Shown in pieces: positions 1 to 4,986 of a stretch of DNA of 8,498 nucleotides. Where the stretch lies: positions 2,420 through 10,917 of the forward strand of contig JAGPHL010000087.1 in assembly GCA_018055515.1 (NCBI GenBank), in the 5' to 3' direction. Numbering within the stretch: the first letter of the stretch is position 1; each line of letters starts with the position of its first letter. The translations under genes were made by a program, and so were the position numbers. The stretch is from Anaerolineae bacterium (GTDB lineage: Bacteria > Chloroflexota > Anaerolineae > B4-G1 > SLSP01). The notes below the pieces were generated by a model that made no database searches, was not told the DNA's origin, and saw only the letters and a list, made by a program, of their open reading frames with translations.

Positions 1-3
1 CTG

Positions 4-648
4 TCATGCCTGGCGCTCAAAGTAGAGCTCTTCGATGGCGATCAGCGGCAGCGCGTGTCCAAAAGCGATCCGCTGGATGTCCGCTCGATCCGCGCGGAAC
101 TCCGCCATCACCCGCATATCGCGGTAAGTGGTCACATTCTCCTCCGTTTCCCGAAAAACTTGCAGAGCGTAAGGCGTGGTAGGAATGAGCGTGAGGCTGA
201 CATAGCGCACCGCTTCGATGAACTCGATCACGATAGGCCCTTCCCCTTCTCGCCCCAGAAAGGGGACATGGAGGTAAAGGCCCTGATACTCGCCGGGTGG
301 AAAGAGCGCCAATCGCTGGCGCGCGGCGTCGGCAAAAAATACCCCCTGATCCAGAAATTCATCCCCCGTCAGCCAGATCTGCTCATCGGGGATAAACTCC
401 CCGTCCGGCTTGTACCTGAAATCAATGTACCTGGCATGGAAGTCAATGCATCCGGCGCGCCCCCGTCCCTGCTCCGCCACCCGCAACAACAGCGTATCTC
501 CCTGCTGCGCGACGTAGTCCCACGCCGCGCCGGTCCCGATCATGCTGGCAATCCAGCGTCGCGTCTTGCCATATGGCAATTGCTGTTGACGTTTGGGCTG
601 CAGTCCATAGGAAGCGATGACGTTTTCAAAGTTGAATTCTGTGGCCAT
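4..648 (-). CDS. Conserved-type soluble protein of unknown function (214 aa)
   Basis: I do not recognise this family. The protein is 214 residues, with no signal peptide and no hydrophobic stretch long enough for a membrane helix, so it is probably cytoplasmic. It is rich in aromatic and acidic residues. It opens with a basic, glutamine-rich segment (about residues 18-32) and continues with alternating hydrophobic/polar stretches suggesting a mostly beta fold. One such stretch is LYLHVPFLG near residue 124. The start chosen is the ATG at 646-648, preceded by AGGAG about 8 bases upstream. The same frame stays open to 732, but that longer start would lie inside the terminator hairpin of bL25, so it is rejected. 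It is downstream of bL25 on the same strand but separated by that terminator, and I see no convincing promoter of its own. The gene is complete; its TGA stop is at 4-6. That it is coding is fairly sure; its function is unknown. Confidence 0.75.
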   Translation of the reverse strand: MATEFNFENVIASYGLQPKRQQQLPYGKTRRWIASMIGTGAAWDYVAQQGDTLLLRVAEQGRGRAGCIDFHARYIDFRYKPDGEFIPDEQIWLTGDEFLDQGVFFADAARQRLALFPPGEYQGLYLHVPFLGREGEGPIVIEFIEAVRYVSLTLIPTTPYALQVFRETEENVTTYRDMRVMAEFRADRADIQRIAFGHALPLIAIEELYFERQA

Positions 649-706
649 TGGTAACTCCTGGACATGGACTTTACCCCTGAACACTCCACAGGATGCAGGG
701 GATAGG

Positions 707-752
707 AACACAAAACGCGCCGATCCAGCCATTGCTGGCCGATCGGCGCGTT
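707..752 (-). terminator. Intrinsic terminator downstream of bL25
   Basis: A perfect 12-bp inverted repeat, AACGCGCCGATC at 714-725 and its complement at 741-752, encloses a loop that can itself pair (CCAGC with GCTGG). Read on the minus strand, the stem is followed at once by TTTTGTGTT, a usable U-tract. It lies 31 bases past the bL25 stop codon, where a Rho-independent terminator is expected. It is directional: on the plus strand no T-run follows. Confidence 0.85.
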
Positions 753-783
753 GCTGTGCATCTCAAAACGCTCGCCGGGCAGC

Positions 784-1437
784 TTACTCCTCGACTTCCT
801 CAGCCTTGCGCTTGCGAACCACTTCAACTTCAGCCGGAGCCGCTGGCTCAGCAGCCACCTTTACTTCTTCTTCCTCTTCCTCCGGCATACTGACCTGGAC
901 CACGATTTCCTCAGCGGGAGTGAGGATCTTGAGCCCTTCAGGGATCGCCAGAGCGCCCACCGTCAGCGCAGCGCCCAGCTCGGTCAGGTCCGAAACGCTC
1001 ACCTCGATCGCGGGAATCAGAGCCGACGGCAGACCTTCCACCTCAACCTCGGTGATGAGGTGCAGCAACATGCCGTGCAGGTCGCGCACCGCCGGGGATT
1101 CACCGGACAACACTACAGGGATTGCCACACGCACCGTCTCCGCCATGTTCAGGGCTTGCATATCCACATGGGTCACGTAGCGCTTGAGGGGATGGCGCTG
1201 CACATCGCGGACGATGACGGTATAGGGCTGGGACGTGCCGGCGACCTCAATATTCAACAAGGTGCTGGTGCCGGCGCGCTGCAAGACGAGCTCCAGTTCC
1301 CGCGCGGCAAATTGTACCGGCAAGGGCTCAAAACCGTGTCCGTAGATCACCCCAGGGATCAAATTCGCATCGCGCAGGTGCTTGACCTGTTTCCCGATAA
1401 CCTCACGGGGCATGGCCGACAGTTGAATCCGTTCCAT
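784..1437 (-). CDS. rplY: 50S ribosomal protein bL25, CTC form (general stress protein Ctc/TL5 type)
   Basis: This is the ribosomal protein that binds 5S rRNA in the large subunit. At 217 residues it is the long CTC form, not the roughly 95-residue enterobacterial L25. The N-terminal 5S-binding domain covers about residues 1-95. It has the family pattern GKQVKHLRDANLIPGVIYG (15-33) and the RDVQRHPLK...VTHVD segment (77-92). The C-terminal beta domain of TL5/CTC proteins follows (about 96-184). Next comes a low-complexity charged tail (186-217) with six consecutive glutamates, an Ala/Pro stretch and a basic VRKRK patch. The start ATG (1435-1437) is preceded by GGAGGAG at good spacing. A promoter candidate lies about 60 bases upstream and a terminator follows the stop, so it is probably a single-gene transcript. 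In many bacteria this gene sits beside pth or prs; neither is here. Identification is confident. Confidence 0.95.
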   Translation of the reverse strand: MERIQLSAMPREVIGKQVKHLRDANLIPGVIYGHGFEPLPVQFAARELELVLQRAGTSTLLNIEVAGTSQPYTVIVRDVQRHPLKRYVTHVDMQALNMAETVRVAIPVVLSGESPAVRDLHGMLLHLITEVEVEGLPSALIPAIEVSVSDLTELGAALTVGALAIPEGLKILTPAEEIVVQVSMPEEEEEEVKVAAEPAAPAEVEVVRKRKAEEVEE

Positions 1438-1497
1438 TACATCTCCTCCATTTGCCAGAAATCCCTGCGGGCCACTGACCCATCAGGTAAATATTTG

Positions 1498-1527
1498 ATT
1501 GTACCGTCGCCGTCTATCCCGCCGCAA
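1498..1527 (-). promoter_or_regulatory. Candidate sigma-70 promoter for bL25
   Basis: On the minus strand, TTGCGG (1527-1522) and TACAAT (1503-1498) are separated by 18 bases, about 60 bases before the bL25 start codon. The -10 box is good (5 of 6 consensus bases) but the -35 matches only in TTG. It begins where the upstream terminator ends, which fits an independent transcription unit. The call rests on position and the -10 box. Confidence 0.4.
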
Positions 1528-1554
1528 TCAAAAGGGCCGCACGACATGCGGCCC
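1528..1554 (-). terminator. Intrinsic terminator for the small membrane protein gene
   Basis: A perfect 8-bp GC-rich stem, GGGCCGCA (1534-1541) with TGCGGCCC (1547-1554), has a 5-base loop. On the minus strand it is followed by TTTTGATT. It lies about 120 bases beyond the stop of the membrane protein gene at 1677, just before the bL25 promoter, and separates the two minus-strand units. A weaker 5-bp hairpin (GCGCG/CGCGC, 1659-1675) sits directly after the stop but lacks a T-run. Apart from these hairpins I see nothing in 1555-1676. Confidence 0.75.
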
Positions 1555-1676
1555 ACGAGCAGGCGGACGTATTGTAACCTAAACCCAGGCATTGTCAAAC
1601 GCGCGCCCTCATCCAGCCATGGCAGACGCCTTAATCGCTCCCCTTAACCGGCAAAGCAGCGCGTCCCGTCCGCGCC

Positions 1677-2069
1677 TCACGCCTGGTCAAAACTGTCCGG
1701 GTGGAAGCTGAGCTCCGACAGGGGCAATTGCTCCAGTTTCATCATACAGAACCATGATAATCCCATCCCCACCAGATGCGCCAGCATCAAGGCCACATCC
1801 CACGAGCTACCGTCTTTCAGGTTAGGGAAAAACATGATCAAGCGCACCACAATGTTAATCCCCTGGATCAGGTTGAGGGCAGTTCGGCCAGAGGCAAGCG
1901 CCAGAGTTCGAGTGTTCATGCCCAACAGTGTCAAAGCCAACAGCACCAACAGGACCGGCGGTAATACCGCCGCCTGGGGCGCGCGACTGAAGAACGCCGG
2001 CGGATAAATGATGAGCGCTACGACCTGCAACACGATGAACCAAATAAGGCGGGAACGAGTGCTGCGCAT
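1677..2069 (-). CDS. Small four-helix membrane protein of unknown function (130 aa)
   Basis: I do not recognise the family. The 130-residue product has a short basic N-terminus (MRSTRSR) and four hydrophobic segments at about residues 8-28, 33-51, 60-80 and 90-109. It ends in a polar, acidic C-terminal tail of about 20 residues. The basic N-terminus suggests a cytoplasmic start (positive-inside rule), so both ends would face the cytoplasm. There is no lipobox and no obvious catalytic motif. The start chosen is the ATG at 2067-2069, with GAGGAGG seven bases upstream. The frame extends to a GTG at 2126, but that start has no ribosome site and lies in a repeat. The gene is divergent from livJ, and a strong promoter for it (2213-2240) shares a palindrome with the liv promoter. 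It may therefore be co-regulated with the importer, though nothing in the protein ties it to transport. Coding status is likely; function is unknown. Confidence 0.75.
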   Translation of the reverse strand: MRSTRSRLIWFIVLQVVALIIYPPAFFSRAPQAAVLPPVLLVLLALTLLGMNTRTLALASGRTALNLIQGINIVVRLIMFFPNLKDGSSWDVALMLAHLVGMGLSWFCMMKLEQLPLSELSFHPDSFDQA

Positions 2070-2123
2070 ACTTGCCTCCTCAGCAAACGCGTGATGCGTA
2101 AATGATCTTCTCAGAAAATGGCT

Positions 2124-2149
2124 CACGGATGACCACAGATTTCACGGAT
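2124..2149. repeat. Short direct repeat, three CACRGAT units
   Basis: CACGGAT (2124-2130), CACAGAT (2134-2140) and CACGGAT (2143-2149) recur at 10- and 9-base steps in the spacer, about one helical turn apart. From memory, similar CACAGATT/CACGGATT strings are dispersed in intergenic DNA of Chloroflexota and other environmental genomes. I cannot confirm that here. It falls within the 5' leader of the minus-strand membrane protein gene. Confidence 0.6.
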
Positions 2150-2212
2150 CAGAAAAGGTAACACAAACTCCAGGCTGCGCCCGGGCCCTTGCCCCAGAAG
2201 GAGCTTCTTCTT

Positions 2213-2240
2213 ATTATATCCGGCTTTTTGTCATGGTCAA
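2213..2240 (-). promoter_or_regulatory. Sigma-70 promoter for the small membrane protein gene
   Basis: On the minus strand, TTGACC (2240-2235) and a perfect TATAAT (2218-2213) are separated by 16 bases, matching 5/6 and 6/6 consensus bases. Transcription would begin near 2206, leaving a leader of about 135 bases before the start at 2069. Its -35 box is half of the palindrome shared with the liv promoter. Confidence 0.7.
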
Positions 2241-2247
2241 ATTTGAC
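2236..2247. promoter_or_regulatory. Perfect palindrome overlapping both -35 boxes; candidate operator
   Basis: GTCAAATTTGAC reads the same on both strands. A bulged extension (CAT at 2232-2234 against ATG at 2248-2250) widens it, and an outer TGTCA/TGACA pair (2229-2233, 2244-2248) adds another inverted repeat. It contains most of the -35 hexamers of both divergent promoters. A dimeric repressor bound here would block both, but back-to-back TTGAC boxes alone also produce such a palindrome. It matches no regulator consensus I can name with confidence. Confidence 0.45.
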
Positions 2248-2270
2248 ATGTTTTCGCTTTTTGCTACAAT
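2243..2270 (+). promoter_or_regulatory. Sigma-70 promoter for the liv operon
   Basis: A perfect -35 TTGACA (2243-2248) and TACAAT (2265-2270) are separated by 16 bases, and TGC directly before the -10 makes it an extended -10 promoter. The start point would fall near 2275-2278. It lies 176 bases upstream of livJ with no other gene between, so it very probably drives livJHMGF. Confidence 0.8.
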
Positions 2271-2276
2271 GGGGAC

Positions 2277-2339
2277 ACGTGGCACTAATGGACCCTGCCA
2301 GGAAAGTCCCCCCCCTTTTTTGCCACGTATTATTTTTTT
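2277..2339 (+). promoter_or_regulatory. Structured 5' leader ending in a U-tract: candidate attenuator
   Basis: Starting almost at the predicted transcription start, ACGTGGCA (2277-2284) pairs perfectly with TGCCACGT (2321-2328). The enclosed bases can form a second helix, GGAC (2290-2293) with GTCC (2306-2309), capped by CCT/AGG. Seven T residues follow at 2333-2339, so the whole looks like an intrinsic terminator placed before livJ. An alternative pairing exists: TGGCA (2280-2284) with TGCCA (2296-2300). It would destroy the terminator stem and, with GGAC/GTCC, could form an H-type pseudoknot. Loop 2308-2320 is an unusual C-run followed by a T-run. It matches no riboswitch class I know. Constant partial termination or 5'-end protection are simpler readings. 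Confidence 0.5.
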
Positions 2340-2350
2340 ATGGAGGAGGT

Positions 2351-2470
2351 GTGATTGAGAGATCGAGATCAACGCTCTGCCGTAAACCCACTTTGTCAGT
2401 AGTTGTGCTCATGACCTTTATTAAGTCAGGTTTAAGGAGGAAGAGATGCGTTCACGATCGGTTATTCTAA
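2351..2470 (+). CDS. Possible leader ORF overlapping the livJ start (39 aa)
   Basis: A GGAGGAGG at 2342-2349, as strong as any ribosome site in the window, precedes livJ by about 100 bases and serves no known gene. The GTG at 2351 in the right frame opens a 39-codon ORF. It contains a Leu-Ser-Val-Val-Val-Leu-Met run (codons 15-21, 2393-2413) and ends at 2470, overlapping the livJ start out of frame. Consecutive branched-chain codons are a hallmark of leader peptides that sense amino acid supply, and here the operon is a branched-chain transporter. Against it, GTG is only 4 bases from the first GGAGG. A TTG at 2355 has better spacing but gives only a 15-codon peptide ending at 2402 and lacking the run. 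The rest of the peptide is basic and unremarkable. Speculative. Confidence 0.25.
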   Translation: MIERSRSTLCRKPTLSVVVLMTFIKSGLRRKRCVHDRLF

Positions 2471-3582
2471 GTGTCCTGTTGTTGATCTCCTTGCTGGCGT
2501 TTAGTTCCTGTGGCAAGAGCAGTGAAGCCGTCAAGATCGCCATCCTGGCCCCGCTGAGCGGTGATGTAGCGACCTTCGGGCAGTCCACCCGCGATGGCGC
2601 CATGATGGCCATTGAGGAGTGGAACGCCAAGGGCGGCCTGTTGGGCAACCCCATCGAAGTCGTGGTCGAGGATAGCCAGTGCAGCGCCGAGGCCGCCGTC
2701 AGCGCTGCCAACAAAGTCATTGATCAGGACGGCGCCAAGTTCATCATCGGCGAGGTCTGCTCGAGCGCCTCCATTCCGATCTCAGAAATCGCCATGGCCA
2801 AGGGTGTGCTGCAGATCAGCCCCACCTCCACCAACCCGGCCGTGACGGTGGATGCCAAGGGCAACACCAAGAGCCTCATCTTCCGCGCGTGCTTCATTGA
2901 CCCCTTCCAGGGCACTGCGGCCGCGAAATTCGCCCTCGAAAACCTGCACGCCAAGACGGCTGCCGTCTTCCTGGATCAGGGGAATGACTATGTCCGTGGT
3001 TTGGCCGAGTACTTCATCGCCGCGTTCGAGGCCGGCGGCGGTCAGGTCCTCGTCAAGGAAACCTACACCGGCGATGACCAGGACTTCTCCGCCATTATCA
3101 GCAAGGCCAAGGACGCCAACCCCGACATCCTGTATCTGCCGGATTATTACTCCACCGTCAACGTGATCGCCGCGCAGGCGCGCGAGAAGGGCATGACGGC
3201 GGTCTTCATGGGCGGCGATGGGTGGGATTCCCCCGACCTGGACGAAGCGGCGCTGGAAGGGGGCTACTTCACCAATCACTACTCTCCGGAAGACCCTCGC
3301 CCCGAGGTCCAGGACTTCGTGAAGAAGTATCAGGCCAAGTACGGCAGCGTTCCCGACGCCCTGGCGACCCTGGCGTATGATGCGGCAACCGTGCTGCTCA
3401 AGGGCATCGAGCAGGCCGGCACCGCGGACCCCGTCGCGGTGGCCAAGGCCATCGAGGGCGGCGTGTTCCCGGTGGTCTCCAGCGAGATCTCCTACGACAC
3501 GCAGCATAACCCCGTCAAGGCCGCGGCGATGCTGCAAGTCACCGGCGGCGTCGTCAAGTACGTGGCCACTATCGAGCCGTAA
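2446..3582 (+). CDS. livJ: LIV/HAAT-family ABC transporter substrate-binding lipoprotein
   Basis: This is the extracytoplasmic binding protein that captures branched-chain or related amino acids and delivers them to LivHM. A lipoprotein signal peptide (basic MRSR, hydrophobic 6-19) ends in AFSSC with the lipid-anchored cysteine at residue 22. The mature type-I periplasmic-binding fold starts with IAILAPLSGD (31-40) and continues with GAMMAIEEWNAKGGLLG (51-67). The ligand-site segments match LivJ: CSS (105-107), SPTSTNP (125-131, like the SP-x-x-T-x-P region contacting the ligand carboxylate) and MGGDGW (255-260). In the last, Asp258 stands where E. coli LivJ has an amino-group-binding Glu. 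At 378 residues it is normal length. The start is set by AAGGAGG five bases before the ATG. It is first in the operon and followed by a stem-loop. The family is certain; the exact substrate (Leu/Ile/Val, other amino acids, or amides/urea) cannot be read from the sequence. Confidence 0.95.
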   Translation: MRSRSVILSVLLLISLLAFSSCGKSSEAVKIAILAPLSGDVATFGQSTRDGAMMAIEEWNAKGGLLGNPIEVVVEDSQCSAEAAVSAANKVIDQDGAKFIIGEVCSSASIPISEIAMAKGVLQISPTSTNPAVTVDAKGNTKSLIFRACFIDPFQGTAAAKFALENLHAKTAAVFLDQGNDYVRGLAEYFIAAFEAGGGQVLVKETYTGDDQDFSAIISKAKDANPDILYLPDYYSTVNVIAAQAREKGMTAVFMGGDGWDSPDLDEAALEGGYFTNHYSPEDPRPEVQDFVKKYQAKYGSVPDALATLAYDAATVLLKGIEQAGTADPVAVAKAIEGGVFPVVSSEISYDTQHNPVKAAAMLQVTGGVVKYVATIEP

Positions 3583-3606
3583 TCCGCGCTCGTCCGGCAT
3601 CACCAT

Positions 3607-3644
3607 CTCAGGGCCGGGTTGGCATGGGTCCGCCCGGCCCTGAG
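3607..3644 (+). terminator. Intercistronic stem-loop between livJ and livH (partial terminator or mRNA stabiliser)
   Basis: CTCAGGGCCGGG (3607-3618) pairs perfectly over 12 bp with CCCGGCCCTGAG (3633-3644) around a 14-base loop, 24 bases after the livJ stop. Only a short T4 follows (3651-3654), after six non-T bases, so full termination is unlikely. Such structures after binding-protein genes are known to protect the upstream mRNA or lower downstream transcription, giving more binding protein than permease. Confidence 0.7.
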
Positions 3645-3673
3645 GTCGAGTTTTGACACCAGAGGAGGCTTGC

Positions 3674-4978
3674 ATGGCAGCAGTGGAACGCTCCCGCAGT
3701 AAAGCCGCTATGATTCTGAAACGGCGCGATGGACAAATCCTGAACTACATCAGTTCTGGGATCTTCGCGTTGGGCGGGATGGGGGTGTTGTTTGTTCTAG
3801 GCAAACAATTGATAAATAACCCGCCCTTGTTCATTCAGCAGATGCTGAACGGCTTGCAGCTCGGATTTATCTACGCACTCATCGCCTTGGGCTATACCAT
3901 GGTCTATGGCATCGTGAAGTTGATCAACTTCGCCCACGGGGATGTCTTTATGATCGGCGCCTTCACCAGCTTCTTTGCCATTTCGATCCTGGACCTGCAC
4001 ACCTGGCCCACCCGGCTTATACCGGGCATCGCCCCGGGCCTGAGCATCGTCCTGGGGACGCTCACCGTGATGCTGTTGACGATGGTGGTATCGGCGGTCC
4101 TGGCCATAGTGATTGAACGGTTTGCCTATCGCCCCCTGCGCGAGAAGCCGCGCATTGCAGCGCTCATCACCGCGATCGCCGTGTCCTTCTTCCTCGAGTA
4201 TTTCGGCGCCCTGCCCTTCGCCCTGACCAACAACTACATCACCTATCCGCGCCCCTTCGAGATTGCGGTTTTCAGCGCCGGCATCATTCCCATCGGCGTG
4301 CTCGTCGCGCTCTGGGCGCTGTTTGGGCTCTCGATCGGCGCGTATTTCGTCCTGCGAGCCATGGGAAAGCGGGGCAACGCCAAAATGCGGCTGTGGGCCC
4401 AACATCCCCTGCTCCAGCTGGGCATGTTGCTGGGCGGTTTCCTTGCCGTCGTGCTGACCCTCACCACCCTGCGCATCCAAACTGAAAGAGGCGTGTGGGA
4501 TCTGTCGGTTTCCAACGTGGCCCTGGTGATCATGGGCGGCTCGATCCTGCTGCAGGTCGTCCTGCAATACATCGTCAGCCAAACGCGCCTGGGCAAGGCC
4601 ATGCGCGCGGCCGCCTACGACAAGCAAACGGCCCGCCTGATGGGCATCAACGTGGACACGGTCATCACCGCGACCTTTGCCCTGGGTGGCGCGCTGGGCG
4701 GCGCCGGCGGGATGCTGTATGCCACGGCCTTCAAGCAAGTCCATCACCTGATGGGCATCATCCCCGGCATGAAAGCCTTTGTGGCGGCGGTACTGGGGGG
4801 CATCGGAAGCATCCCCGGCGCGCTGGTCGGCTCCTTGATCATGGGACAGGCCGAAACACTGGCAGCGTCCTTCATCTCCACCCCCATGCGTGACGCCATC
4901 TCCTTCTCGCTGCTGATTATCGTGCTGCTGTTCCGTCCGCAGGGCCTTTTCGGCGAGCCCCCGGGGGAGAAAGTGTAG
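3674..4978 (+). CDS. livH: LIV/HAAT-family ABC transporter permease, LivH type, enlarged
   Basis: This is one of two membrane subunits forming the amino acid translocation path. Diagnostic segments are LNGLQLGFIYALIALGYTMVYGIVKL (in residues 58-83) followed by INFAHGD (84-90), then TRLGKAMRA (304-312) with ARLMGINV (320-327), the cytoplasmic loop that contacts the ATPases. The C-terminal signature is GGIGSIPGALVG (375-386) and FRPQGLFGE (420-428). The protein is 434 residues, against about 300 for E. coli LivH. About 45 extra N-terminal residues carry an additional hydrophobic segment (about 27-47). An insertion between the FLEYFGA helix (173) and TRLGK adds two strong hydrophobic segments (about 198-228 and 247-266) with a basic linker (RAMGKRGNAKMR). 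The start is the ATG at 3674, preceded by GAGGAGG five bases away. An in-frame TTG at 3653 would add seven residues but lacks a ribosome site. The livM start lies 8 bases past its stop. Confidence 0.93.
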   Translation: MAAVERSRSKAAMILKRRDGQILNYISSGIFALGGMGVLFVLGKQLINNPPLFIQQMLNGLQLGFIYALIALGYTMVYGIVKLINFAHGDVFMIGAFTSFFAISILDLHTWPTRLIPGIAPGLSIVLGTLTVMLLTMVVSAVLAIVIERFAYRPLREKPRIAALITAIAVSFFLEYFGALPFALTNNYITYPRPFEIAVFSAGIIPIGVLVALWALFGLSIGAYFVLRAMGKRGNAKMRLWAQHPLLQLGMLLGGFLAVVLTLTTLRIQTERGVWDLSVSNVALVIMGGSILLQVVLQYIVSQTRLGKAMRAAAYDKQTARLMGINVDTVITATFALGGALGGAGGMLYATAFKQVHHLMGIIPGMKAFVAAVLGGIGSIPGALVGSLIMGQAETLAASFISTPMRDAISFSLLIIVLLFRPQGLFGEPPGEKV

Positions 4979-4986
4979 TAAAAGCC

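Noticed and set aside
649..732. Upstream start for the unknown 4-648 gene
   Set aside because: The ATG at 732 lies in the loop of the bL25 terminator and has no ribosome site, whereas the ATG at 648 has AGGAG at good spacing.
2070..2126. Upstream GTG start for the small membrane protein
   Set aside because: The GTG lies within the CACRGAT repeat without a ribosome site. The ATG at 2069 follows GAGGAGG and begins the natural N-terminus before the first helix.
2168..2203. Possible GC-rich hairpin (CTCC...GGAG with GGGCCC inside) in the minus-strand leader
   Set aside because: Only 4-bp end pairing with no clean continuous stem; not distinguishable from chance in GC-rich DNA.
2189..2470. Longer 93-codon open frame beginning upstream of the liv promoter
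   Set aside because: Its first part spans the promoter and the leader hairpin and has no ribosome site. Only the sub-ORF from 2351 is kept, as a low-confidence leader.
2782..3675. Long open frame on the minus strand across livJ, and similar ones across livH, livM and livF
   Set aside because: They are antisense shadows of GC-rich coding sequence, with no ribosome site and no recognisable motifs, while the plus-strand proteins are clear family members.
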